A DNA stretch of 58,292 bases, from NCBI GenBank assembly GCA_010672965.1, contig JAAHFN010000041.1, positions 1 through 58,292 on the forward strand, given 5' to 3'. Origin of the DNA: Oscillatoria sp. SIO1A7. Lineage in GTDB: Bacteria; Cyanobacteriota; Cyanobacteriia; Cyanobacteriales; Laspinemataceae. Made by a program: the position numbers and the translations under genes. Shown here in pieces: positions 8,325 through 16,447 of this stretch; the first letter of the stretch is position 1; each line of letters begins with the position of its first letter. A model generated the notes under the pieces. That model worked only from the letters and a program-made list of their open reading frames with translations. It did no database searches and was not told where the DNA came from.

Positions 8325-8840
8325 CTATTCTTCCATTTCCGCATCCTGTTCGCGGCGATACTCTTCTATATAGGCCAGCATATCATCGAATAGCGGATCG
8401 TCCGCGTACTTCCCAGCTAGCTCAAACCAGAAATTGCCGGGATTTTTACGGCGCAGTTCTGCCAACTTCTCATCGCTTAGCGGTTTTTTGAACTGTTCTG
8501 GATCTTTCAAATAGGCTTTTTTGGTTTCCACGACCTCTTGGATAAACTCCACTTGGTCGGCTTCTATGTTCGTTAAACTGAGTTGGGCGTCGATTTCCTC
8601 GTCGCTAAACCCTTCTTGGTATAGCTGCCCGATTGACTTCGTTATAAAAGACCAAGTGAGCTTTCCCAGACCCCGAAAATCCAAAATTACCTTTTTCCCT
8701 TCTTTGAGAGCTGGAGCCATTAGGTCGTAAATTTTCTTGCCGTCAACTTCCCGCATGGCGCGAGGATGGCCGATTATGTCTAGGACAACAATTGCGATCG
8801 CAGAGCTGCTTTTGGACGGAGAGTACGTTAAAATATTCAT
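8325..8840 (-). CDS. Orphan paralogue of the STAS-like antitoxin
   Basis: 171 residues, collinear with the protein at 7616-8176: same IYDLMAPALKEGKKVILDF and TWSFITKSIGQLYQ blocks, same EEVVETKKAYLKDPEQFKKP linker, same DDPLFDDMLAYIEEYRRE tail, but shorter at the C-terminus. No toxin gene follows; the next minus-strand gene is the other antitoxin 149 bp away. It could be a duplicated antitoxin that protects against the neighbouring PIN toxin or a remnant of a second pair. The frame is intact and there is no sign of decay within it. Upstream lies a short piece of a third copy (8896-8960). Confidence 0.7.
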   Translation of the reverse strand: MNILTYSPSKSSSAIAIVVLDIIGHPRAMREVDGKKIYDLMAPALKEGKKVILDFRGLGKLTWSFITKSIGQLYQEGFSDEEIDAQLSLTNIEADQVEFIQEVVETKKAYLKDPEQFKKPLSDEKLAELRRKNPGNFWFELAGKYADDPLFDDMLAYIEEYRREQDAEMEE

Positions 8841-8895
8841 AGTGATTGCGAGCTACTTCTTTGGTGCTAGTTTTCCTGGAACAGTATTATAGCAT

Positions 8896-8960
8896 CCTCC
8901 GCATCTAATTGACGATTGTATTCTTCTAATTCGGCATCGAGTTCCCAGCGATACTCTTCA
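8896..8960 (-). pseudogene. Fragment of a third STAS-like antitoxin (C-terminal helix)
   Basis: The minus strand reads EEYRWELDAELEEYNRQLDAE, matching the last part of the antitoxin at 7616-8176 (EEYRRELDAELEEYDRQLDAE). DNA identity to 7630-7693 is high. No start codon or N-terminal domain accompanies it. It abuts a pentapeptide-repeat remnant on the other strand. Confidence 0.7.
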
Positions 8961-9128
8961 AGATGCTAACCTCTCTGGAGCCAATCTGCGCGGAGCCAAT
9001 TTGCGCAAGCAAAGCTAATTTATTTCAAGCTAATCTAAAGGAAGCGGATCTAAGTCCTGCTAACGAGCGATATGGCCGAACTAGGAGGTGCTAATCTGGA
9101 TGGCAAAATCGTTCTCCGATACAGCTAG
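8961..9128 (+). pseudogene. Decayed pentapeptide-repeat protein fragment
   Basis: The plus strand reads DANLSGANLRGANLRKQS, then after an in-frame stop region ANLFQANLKEADLSPANERY, then after a frame change AELGGANLDGKI, ending at a stop at 9126. The A(N/D)LxxA pattern is the pentapeptide-repeat signature. At least two frame disruptions and no start codon show it is a remnant. It lies beside the antitoxin fragment, which suggests a recombination scar. Confidence 0.65.
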
Positions 9129-9258
9129 GGAGAAATATTTATTTTCATTAGCAAATGTAACCCTGCCATTTTTGATGCCACCAAAGGCAGCAAAGTTAGA
9201 GTATATAGAGCTACTATAATTAGAACCAGGCAAACAACACCGGACTGTAAGAAAGAGT

Positions 9259-10833
9259 TTAAATATCCAAGCCTCTAATAATTAGATCTGGAGGAAAATC
9301 TACGCTAAACTGATAATAGACTTCTTGTTTGCCGTGGGGCTGTAAAGTCACTTTCCAATTTAACAAGCCCATATTCCCCTGTTCGATTTCGGGATTAGTA
9401 TTGGTCAAGCGCACCTTAATTTGCTCGTTGCGACTGACGGGCAACTGTTCGCTCAAATTCAGAAAGACTTCCTTATCGCGCAAGTTAAGTATTTTGATGC
9501 TATAAGCATAGGTAATTTCTCTATTGCCGCCAATCAACTTCTTACTAACCTGGCGCTCTACTAAATCTCGTTTGATTTGTAAATCCTTATCTGCGCCCAA
9601 GTTAAGCTTCAACTCCTTGCCGTGCAAAACTTCGTGGATATGAGTGGTGCCCACAAAAGTATTGCCGTGGAAAAGATTGGCTTTTCCAGGTAAGAGGGGA
9701 GTTTCAGCCGGGGGATGAGTCACAACGGTCTGGAGGTAAGCAAAGCTAGCCAATCGCGGCATGGCCAAAAACTCCGGCCGCCCTGGATAGTCGTGACTAA
9801 AGATGCTAATTTTATGGGAATTTCCATCGCTGGGGACATTGCTTTTGCCCGCGACCGGGAGGGTGATGACACCCTCCGATTGAGATACTTTCGGCGATCC
9901 GGCTTTATCGCCCTCGGAGGAAGTAGCGCTACCAGAGCCAGTCGTGCTTGTTATACTTCGATTTCGCGATGCCGACGAGCCGGAAACACCAATATACCAA
10001 GGCTTAAATTGGGGCGGGAGCATACCCATTCCGGGTTTAGCAGTTGAAAGGGTAAGGGTAACTCCAGTCCAGTCCTCTCCGGTGTTTTGCTTGACTTCAG
10101 CCAAGTAGGTGAGATGAACTCGATCGCAGGTGCCGTTCAGTCGCAAATCGTAAAAGGGCGTCCAACTGGCGAAATTGACAATATAGGATATTTCTAGCTC
10201 AAACTCTCCGGCTTCTTCCGGTGCCACCGAAACGATAGAGTTCCAACCTTCCTGAGCGGGAGGTTTCTTCGCCTCAACTAACTCTTTATTTAGGGCTTCT
10301 AGTCTATCGTCAATCTCCTGGCATTGCATTTCGCATTCGGCGATCGCTTGGACGTATTTCGTATAATGACTGCCCACAAACTCTAACAATTCCTTAGTTT
10401 CATTGAGGCCGACATCTTTTGTAGCCAAAGCGCTGGCAAAGCGTTCTACAGATTTTTCCCCCAAGTTTTGCACGAAATTGCATTGCAGTCTCAGCGCCTC
10501 GATTTGGTTTTGGATCAACCGTTTTTGCGTTTCTAGCTTTCTAATTTGCTCGGTTAATTCTGAGATTTTTTCCGTTGCACTATTGCTGCGATAGGTGCGT
10601 TCTGTCCGCACGCCAAGTAATTGCACCGGCACAGAACCGGACCCGCTAGCTCGCACGGACTCGGCTTTGAGCGATACTGGCAATCCGGCGACCTCCAATG
10701 CTTGCTCGTCCCCTGTAAGTTGCACCCGACCGCACCGCGTTACCAGTGCTTGGTTACTATAAACCGTTACGTCACAGATACGGGTTTCTAATGTCTTGCT
10801 TGTTGCCCGAGCGGGCATCTTTGAGTTAGTCAC
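9259..10833 (-). CDS. MuiA-family (mucoidy inhibitor A, DUF4139/DUF4140) protein
   Basis: A 524-residue protein of the MuiA/DUF4139 family, known from bacteria and linked to extracellular polysaccharide phenotypes, with biochemical role unclear. The N-terminus (about 15-75: ICDVTVYSNQALVTRCGRVQ and LEVAGLPVSLKAESVRASG) is the DUF4140 part. Residues ~85-190 form a coiled coil rich in Glu, Lys and Gln. The beta-rich DUF4139 part starts with ELEISYIVNFASWTPFYDLR and VKQNTGEDWTGVTLTLSTAK and runs to the end. A low-complexity Ser/Gly loop (around 285-320) interrupts it. No signal peptide is visible. It is monocistronic in this window. Confidence 0.85.
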   Translation of the reverse strand: MTNSKMPARATSKTLETRICDVTVYSNQALVTRCGRVQLTGDEQALEVAGLPVSLKAESVRASGSGSVPVQLLGVRTERTYRSNSATEKISELTEQIRKLETQKRLIQNQIEALRLQCNFVQNLGEKSVERFASALATKDVGLNETKELLEFVGSHYTKYVQAIAECEMQCQEIDDRLEALNKELVEAKKPPAQEGWNSIVSVAPEEAGEFELEISYIVNFASWTPFYDLRLNGTCDRVHLTYLAEVKQNTGEDWTGVTLTLSTAKPGMGMLPPQFKPWYIGVSGSSASRNRSITSTTGSGSATSSEGDKAGSPKVSQSEGVITLPVAGKSNVPSDGNSHKISIFSHDYPGRPEFLAMPRLASFAYLQTVVTHPPAETPLLPGKANLFHGNTFVGTTHIHEVLHGKELKLNLGADKDLQIKRDLVERQVSKKLIGGNREITYAYSIKILNLRDKEVFLNLSEQLPVSRNEQIKVRLTNTNPEIEQGNMGLLNWKVTLQPHGKQEVYYQFSVDFPPDLIIRGLDI

Positions 10834-11113
10834 GGGACAGTTCTCCTTGGGCCTTTTATCGCTATGGTGGATTGGGAATCTCCAACTGGAGATTCGGGAT
10901 TGATTCGGATTGATTCGGGATTGACTCTATCTGGGATGGGGATTGTTCGGCCAACAGCAGGGCTACTGTCTGGGTTGTAAATGATAATACAACAACCCAA
11001 GGAACCCAAGGAAAGGGGTGTGGGGAGCTTGTGGGAAGCTGGGCTAGCTGAGGCCCCTATTCCTCGTTCTGGAGTCTCTTGTGACCTCGATCGCTCTCTA
11101 CAACAGGATTAGA

Positions 11114-11292
11114 TCGCTTTCGCCTTTGGGTTTGCCTCACTCAACTTTTCTGTAACTGTCACAGTATTTTGGGGTTTCGATCGCGAATTTTTTCTGTATG
11201 TATCACAGGATATTTCTGTCTGAATCACGAAATTTTTCTGTATGTATCACAGGATATTTGGGGCATGAATCACGGAATAGTTTTTGATTGTA
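11114..11292. repeat. Array of eight 22-bp tandem units (TCRC...) upstream of a small gene
   Basis: TCAC or TCGC heads occur at 11114 (or 1 bp later), 11137, 11159, 11181, 11203, 11225, 11247 and 11270, so the period is 22-23 bp. Units alternate: TCACAGGATATTTCTGTCTG and TCACGAAATTTTTCTGTATG types repeat every 44 bp. The array stops 37 bp before the start codon of the small protein at 11329. The phasing, close to two helical turns, would place any bound protein on one DNA face. A role as operator array is inferred. Confidence 0.7.
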
Positions 11293-11328
11293 TTCCATAT
11301 TGGAGTAGTAGCTTTCCGAGCGGTTCAC

Positions 11329-11535
11329 ATGATTACTACTCGTGCTTTTGTTATGCAATCAGAACTATCTGAAATGTTTGGTCGAGTTTGGAAAAATGGG
11401 GGACTTTACTCTGGCGATCGCCGCCGTCTCATGTTGGCTATCCTCGAAGAGAATTCTCTCAGCTCTGAAGAGTACGCAACTATCGACAGACTTATTCATG
11501 CCGTTCGCAGAGGATGGCTCCAAGTATTAGATTAG
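11329..11535 (+). CDS. Small conserved protein (68 aa), paralogue of 13278-13478
   Basis: The core FGRVWKNGGLYSGDRRRLML and the end EEYATIDRLIHAVRRGWLQV match the protein at 13278-13478 nearly residue for residue. That two-copy conservation across separate loci shows it is a real gene. I chose the ATG at 11329 because it gives the same leader length as the paralogue; 11284 and 11353 are alternatives. The protein is predicted helical, with a basic C-terminal helix. It sits downstream of the 22-bp phased array and ends before a terminator at 11711. Function unknown; a small regulatory protein is possible. Confidence 0.7.
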   Translation: MITTRAFVMQSELSEMFGRVWKNGGLYSGDRRRLMLAILEENSLSSEEYATIDRLIHAVRRGWLQVLD

Positions 11536-11710
11536 TCAATATGGGCGATCGGCAAAGACATTTAAATATACAGATTTTTAAAGTTAGATATAATAATTAT
11601 AACTTCTATTTATAGGCTTTTTTCTGAAAAGAAAGATATTTTTGCAGGTATATTATGAGAATGAATTACTAAAAAAATTCGTTGTTATGGTTTCATCGTC
11701 CCTCAGAATG

Positions 11711-11738
11711 CTGCACTATTTTAGTGCAGTTTTTTTTT
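11711..11738 (+). terminator. Rho-independent terminator after the small gene
   Basis: A perfect 7-bp stem (CTGCACT and AGTGCAG) with a 5-nt loop is followed by nine T. It lies 176 bp downstream of the small gene at 11329-11535; the AT-rich stretch between them would be an unusually long 3' UTR. Confidence 0.85.
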
Positions 11739-11879
11739 ATTAAAGCAGATTTGCTTAGGTGAATTTTAAGGGGGAGCTAAATTAATACAATGCCTTTTTA
11801 GCTCGCTCGGGAGTCAGGCGAGAGCTTTAAGCTTTCAGCCGATTCTCCTGCGGACAGCCGGAAAGCCCCTATGTCCGGC

Positions 11880-11982
11880 AATGCTTATGCCAAAAGCTGA
11901 CTACTAACTGCTGACTGCTATAACGGCAATGCTTGTGCTGTTGGCTGACTGCTGACTGCTGACTGCTGACTGCTTACTGCTA
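11880..11982. mobile_element. Partial family B element (CTGACTGC repeats)
   Basis: The right-hand half of a family B element: tandem GCTGACTGCTGACT units ending in CTTACTGCTATA. The left end is not recognisable. It lies 58 bp upstream of the lyase-family gene at 12040. Confidence 0.55.
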
Positions 11983-12039
11983 TACCTTTAGCCTAAAAAT
12001 GATAATATAGCGATCGCAAATACCAGGAAAAGCACTTCC

Positions 12040-12909
12040 ATGTCTCAAGGTCACAAACTGCGAGAAATCCTCTCGGGCTCCGATTTTCTGGTTCTTCCAG
12101 GCGCTTATGACTGTATCAGCGCCCAACTGGCCGAACAAGCGGGCTTCGAGGTTGTCTTTACTAGCGGCTTTGGCATTTCTGGCTCCACCCTGGGACGGCC
12201 GGACTACGGTTTTCTGACGGCTACAGAAATGCTCTACAGCGTCGGCAGGATTGCTCGCTCCATCAAAGTTCCCCTAGTTGCAGATATCGACACTGGCTAT
12301 GGGAACCCCCTCAATGTCATCCGTACCGTTGAAGATGTGGTGCAGCTAGGAGTAGCAGGTATCATCTTGGAAGACCAAGAATGGCCCAAAAAGTGCGGCC
12401 ATTTTCAGGGCAAGCGAGTCATTCCTATAGAAGAACATGTGGAGAAAATCCGGGCAGCGGCTCATGCTCGCGGGGATAGCGGTCTAGTGATTATCGGCCG
12501 CACCGACGCTCGCGCCCCTCTGGGTCTTGAGGAAGCCATTCGCCGAGGTCGTGCTTATTTTGAGGCCGGTGCGGATGTGGTGTTTATAGAAGCCCCTCAG
12601 TCTAAGGACGATCTTGAGGCGATCGCAGCGGCTTTCCCCGACGCCCCTCTATTCGCCAATATGATTCGAGGGGGCAAAACTCCAGTTCTCTCAGCTAACG
12701 AACTCAAAAAGCTCGGCTTTAAAATAGCCGTGTTTCCCCTGGCTAGCTTGTTTACAGCCACCAAGGCAATAGCCGAATGCTTCCGCTATCTCAAAGAAAA
12801 CGGGACCACGGAGGGCTTCGAGGGTTCGGTTAACTTCCAGGAATTCGAGGAAATCATCGACGTTCCCAAATATCGCCTTCTAGAACAAAAGTTTGCGATC
12901 GGAGAGTAA
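12040..12909 (+). CDS. Isocitrate lyase / PEP mutase superfamily enzyme
   Basis: A 289-residue TIM-barrel enzyme of the ICL/PEPM superfamily, which cleaves or forms C-C or P-C bonds in alpha-hydroxy or keto acids. Visible motifs: ADIDTGYG (81-88, Mg-binding aspartates), EDQEWPKKCGH (111-121) with the catalytic KKCGH loop (117-121) typical of methylisocitrate lyase-like members, and IGRTDAR near 156. The length fits methylisocitrate lyase, carboxyvinyl-carboxyphosphonate phosphorylmutase and 2,3-dimethylmalate lyase relatives and is too short for true isocitrate lyase. The KKCGH cysteine favours a lyase over PEP mutase. No methylcitrate-cycle genes are adjacent, so the substrate remains open. 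Confidence 0.85.
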   Translation: MSQGHKLREILSGSDFLVLPGAYDCISAQLAEQAGFEVVFTSGFGISGSTLGRPDYGFLTATEMLYSVGRIARSIKVPLVADIDTGYGNPLNVIRTVEDVVQLGVAGIILEDQEWPKKCGHFQGKRVIPIEEHVEKIRAAAHARGDSGLVIIGRTDARAPLGLEEAIRRGRAYFEAGADVVFIEAPQSKDDLEAIAAAFPDAPLFANMIRGGKTPVLSANELKKLGFKIAVFPLASLFTATKAIAECFRYLKENGTTEGFEGSVNFQEFEEIIDVPKYRLLEQKFAIGE

Positions 12910-12911
12910 TT

Positions 12912-13054
12912 GGGCAGGGGGGGCAAAGGGAGCGAAGGGGCAAAGGGAGCGAAGGGGCAAAGGGAGCAGGGGGGCAGGGAGCAGGGGGGCAAAGGCAGCA
13001 GGGGGGCAAAGGCAGCAGGGGGGCAGGGAGCAGGGGGGCAAAGGCAGCAGGGAG
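12912..13054. repeat. G/A-rich tandem repeat (GGGGCAAAGG(G/C)AGCx type)
   Basis: Imperfect tandem units of GGGGCAAAGGGAGCGAA and GGGGGGCAAAGGCAGCA fill the space right after the lyase gene. Frames through it encode only Gly/Ala/Lys low complexity. Confidence 0.75.
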
Positions 13055-13277
13055 GCGAAACTCTTGCCCAGAGAGAACTTGAGGGAGATAATCGGTTGCA
13101 GAATTACCAGGGAGCGCTGAGTAATTATACCCTATACTTGCGATCGGCGTCACGCCAATGGGACTTTGGCATCACAAAATCCCTATGAGGAAGATCGCCT
13201 GCGATTGACCGCTAGAATCACTAAAAATTTCCCAGATATGACTGATAGTAGAGTTGTAGAGTTAAAGCAAACCTCCG

Positions 13278-13478
13278 ATGCGACTATCAGCCCTTCTCCC
13301 CCAAAACTCTGTCGCAGAAGTATTTGGTCAAGTCTGGAAAAGCGGTGGAATGTCTGCTGCGGATCGCGAATGCCTAATGTCTGCTTTCCTGGAAGAATCC
13401 CTCAGCGAAGAAGACTATGCCACCATAGATAGGATGATCCACGCAGTTCGTCGGGGATGGCTCCAGATTTGGGATTAA
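13278..13478 (+). CDS. Small conserved protein (66 aa), paralogue of 11329-11535
   Basis: Shares the core FGQVWKSGGMSAADRECLMS and the tail EEDYATIDRMIHAVRRGWLQ with the gene at 11329. About 60 percent of positions agree by eye. The start at 13278 gives MRLSALLPQNSVAEVFGQVW. It lacks the phased array upstream. A terminator lies about 580 bp downstream, beyond two mobile repeats. Helical, soluble, basic C-terminal helix; function unknown. Confidence 0.7.
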   Translation: MRLSALLPQNSVAEVFGQVWKSGGMSAADRECLMSAFLEESLSEEDYATIDRMIHAVRRGWLQIWD

Positions 13479-13732
13479 TCTAAAAAACCATTCAACTGTC
13501 TTGCGTAAGGGAGCCTATAAAAGGCTTGGACAAGTTCTATTCTGGCATTATCAAAAATTTCTCTAAATATAGAGCTTTTTAAATGGTTCCGCTTTAATTG
13601 AAGTTTAACTTGTGTTTTCAGTTCAGTAATGCCGTATCTATGCCTGCCAAAAATATTGGTTATGCATAGTTTTTAATAGAAATCAATAAATTAAATAAAA
13701 TCTTAACCTACATTTATATAGTTTAGAGCGGA

Positions 13733-13829
13733 TATAGCGTAACTCATGGGAACGTACATAGATCCGTACAGGCTGAAAACCTTATGGTGACTGCACTTTA
13801 ATCGGACATCTATTTGAAAACCGCTGTAT
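13733..13829. mobile_element. Degenerate, short family C element
   Basis: TATAGCGTAACTCATGGGAA at the left and TATTTGAAAACCGCTGTA at the right resemble the family C ends; the middle differs and is shorter than in the other copies. Confidence 0.4.
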
Positions 13830-13854
13830 TACTTAAAATTGTGTTTTGAAATCA

Positions 13855-13963
13855 TATAGCACTACGCACTCAGGGAACGGACAGTTCAAATATCGCTCCT
13901 GGCTAGTAACGGCAAGGCTTGTGCTGATAGCTGACTGCTGATAGCTGATTGCTTACTGCTATA
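13855..13963. mobile_element. MITE-like element, family B (TATAGCAC / TTACTGCTATA)
   Basis: Starts TATAGCACTACGCACTC, has the internal GGCAAGGCTTGTGCTGATAG block and ends GCTTACTGCTATA. It is 109 bp, the family's usual size. Confidence 0.7.
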
Positions 13964-14060
13964 CTATTTAATCTTATATTATTTTGTTTCCCGGTCTGAG
14001 GGAAGACTATAAAAAAGCCTATAAAAACTTGCAACTAAACATATTTCTCCTGTATTTAGC

Positions 14061-14088
14061 AAGCCTGCATATCGCGGGCTTTTTTGTT
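14061..14088 (+). terminator. Rho-independent terminator
   Basis: AGCCTGC and GCGGGCT form a 7-bp stem with one G-U pair and a 5-nt loop, followed by six T. It may end transcription from the small gene at 13278. Confidence 0.65.
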
Positions 14089-14335
14089 AAAGTTTTAAGT
14101 TTTGAGTTTTGAGTTTTAAGTTGTCAATTGTGAGTGAGCCTTAAGAGCTGTTACGCATTTAAATCGGTAATTCAGGATTGGGACTAGCGCATCCCCGAGT
14201 GTGGAAAAGCACGGGCTTATCCATTATTGGCTCCAAGCTAGCACCCAATTCTTCGTGCGCGACAGCTTAAGTTTTAGGTTGTAAATTAATTTAAACTCAA
14301 AACGATCGAGCTAAGAACTCTCCAACCAGTCGCAA

Positions 14336-15751
14336 TTATTTTTGTTTCCGCGTCATCTGAAGCACCTGCGATCGCGCCGATAATTGGCGAATCTTGCCCT
14401 CGGCAATGTCCTGGACGTAGTTAATCTTAATTTCCTCTAGCATATCTACCAGCAAGGATTGAATTTCCTCTAAATTATCCGGTTTTTGTAATTCCCCATA
14501 GAGCCCTGTTTCAAAATTTTTCATCAGTCGCTCGCCCAGGGAGCCCATGCTTGAATCTGACAGCATCTCAGTGAGGGTCTTGTAGGCCGACTCGGATATA
14601 CTGACTGCTAAGTTCTCGGCTATCTGGGTGGGCAATTGATTCAAGCCCGGGAAATTATGAAGCTGTTTATACAGGGGAGATTGGTTGAGGCTTCCTTCAA
14701 TCAGGCGACGCAGCACCGCTTCTAGATCTGGCTGTATTTTTGGTAAAACATCATAAACGCTTACGGATAATAGGCGCTTGGCGATCGCTTCCACTTCATT
14801 GGTATTATTAATATCTATGTAAGGGCGGCGCGTTTCGGGAAAAAATAGCCAGTTTGTCACGTCACCCCGGCGAATTCCGTCTTGCAACTGCTCGATAGCA
14901 TGGATTCCTACTAGCGGCGTTAGTTCCCGAGCAAAGCTGACCATAAAATCAGAACTCATATGCGCCAAGATAGGTTCTATATTAACTAACCTAGCTTCGT
15001 CCAGCCAGATTGCCACTGGAAACGCTCGCAACCAACGCCAGAAGGGGAGCAGCAGCAAAAGGTCGTACCATCGCCGCAGCATTGCTTCCGGCCAGGTCAC
15101 TTCAGATAAACTACGACTCATAGAATAAGTACGATAGAGAAAATATCCGGCGAACAGTATGACAAAGGGTAAGTCAATCAGCCAGAAATAATCTACAAAT
15201 TGGCCGTTTCTCCTCACTTCGCGATAGTAGTTAGTCTGCATTAGCGGTCTGGCTTCGGTGTTAAAAAATTCTAGCTCTTGCTGCCAACTATATTCTGAGA
15301 GATGGGAGATACTCCAAAATATTGCCATAGCTTCCCGAGCTGACTCTTCGCCGACCCGCTGGCGGATAAGATTCTCGATTTTTCCTAAATTCCTGCTTTT
15401 ATCGGCTAGTGCAAACGGATTGTCTTCGATAGTCTGGATGCTGAGGCGACGCAATTTCCGCAGACTAGCTTCGACTTCGGGCGATTCCAAGTCATTATCT
15501 TCTAATAGCTGTTTTAGTTCATCTACCCGATTCAGATAGGCTTGCGTTTCTGGATGAAGCTCTATACCTTTCATGGGGTCGTATAACTGAGTTACTTTAG
15601 GCAAGTAATTGAGGTAAAAGTCGTGCCAGGGGACGTAACTGAGATCGAACAAGACTAAAAGTAAATTCACTAAAGCCGCGATCGCTATAAGTCGTTTCCA
15701 AAAACTGGGACGAGAGACGGGTTCTTTGCCAAACACTAGATTAGATACCAT
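14336..15751 (-). CDS. Conserved cyanobacterial membrane protein of unknown function
   Basis: About 470 residues. One hydrophobic helix near the N-terminus (LIAIAALVNLLLVLFDLSYV) is followed by a long helical soluble part. A second membrane pair lies further on (FWLIDLPFVILFAGYFLYRT and YDLLLLLPFWRWLRAFPVAI). The C-terminal third is soluble and helical with a coiled-coil-like end. The layout resembles conserved cyanobacterial membrane proteins with an ion-channel-like core, but I recognise no named family. The start is uncertain: the frame stays open to 15883, with ATG at 15802 and at 15751; I took 15751 because the hydrophobic helix then begins near residue 20. It is monocistronic. Confidence 0.65.
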   Translation of the reverse strand: MVSNLVFGKEPVSRPSFWKRLIAIAALVNLLLVLFDLSYVPWHDFYLNYLPKVTQLYDPMKGIELHPETQAYLNRVDELKQLLEDNDLESPEVEASLRKLRRLSIQTIEDNPFALADKSRNLGKIENLIRQRVGEESAREAMAIFWSISHLSEYSWQQELEFFNTEARPLMQTNYYREVRRNGQFVDYFWLIDLPFVILFAGYFLYRTYSMSRSLSEVTWPEAMLRRWYDLLLLLPFWRWLRAFPVAIWLDEARLVNIEPILAHMSSDFMVSFARELTPLVGIHAIEQLQDGIRRGDVTNWLFFPETRRPYIDINNTNEVEAIAKRLLSVSVYDVLPKIQPDLEAVLRRLIEGSLNQSPLYKQLHNFPGLNQLPTQIAENLAVSISESAYKTLTEMLSDSSMGSLGERLMKNFETGLYGELQKPDNLEEIQSLLVDMLEEIKINYVQDIAEGKIRQLSARSQVLQMTRKQK

Positions 15752-16015
15752 AGAATATTTCCGTAATTCGCTCGACAAAAGCTTATGGGCCTTAGTCAGC
15801 ATAGCTTCTAAATGCCCCGATTGGCTTTGAAAAAACCGATGCAGTACATTTATATATAGCGTCTGGCTATGACTCCATCGCAATTACTTTATCATTCGTA
15901 ATATCCGATAAACTCCTACAAAGACGCTATGCAAAAAGCGTGCGGGCTCCCATTGGGCGCGATCGGACCAACAATATCGACAATTACTTCTCTCAATATC
16001 TATCTCTGGAGTTTA

Positions 16016-16195
16016 TTAGCCGTTAATTAGCTCTAGATATTGTTTGTATTTGGGGCCTAAAAGCCAATTCCGCCAAGCTGCTCGATCTACTCCCAATACC
16101 TTGCAAGTTTTGCCACAAATGAGGACCGAACGACAGGCTGAAATGCTTTTGCGGTCTATGCGAACATGCTCCCCATGCGAACATGCCCCTTGCTT
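16016..16195 (-). pseudogene. Short open stretch without a start codon, possible gene remnant
   Basis: On the minus strand a frame reads SISACRSVLICGKTCKVLGV followed by DRAAWRNWLLGPKYKQYLEL and a stop. It looks like folded-protein sequence, but no ATG, GTG or TTG opens it before the upstream stop. It may be the end of a decayed gene or chance. Confidence 0.2.
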
Positions 16196-16447
16196 AACCG
16201 AAAAACATTAGATCTACTCCTGTTCGAGCGATCCTGTAAAATATATCCTGGTTATTGTAGAGAGATAGACTAAAAAAGAGTATAATAAGCATAGACTCAA
16301 TTCTTAAAGGGGCCTCCATAGCGAAAGCTCGTCTATCTAAAATTACATATTTTCGAGCGAGAAGATATAAAAATTTACCAAAGAGTCACCCTAGTTACCC
16401 CCTAGGTCAGCATATAATAGCCTCTGTAAGGTACTCAAGAGAGGACA

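Noticed and set aside
11114..11292. Possible CRISPR array
   Set aside because: Units are 22 bp and directly adjacent with no unique spacers, units vary, and no cas gene is in the window.
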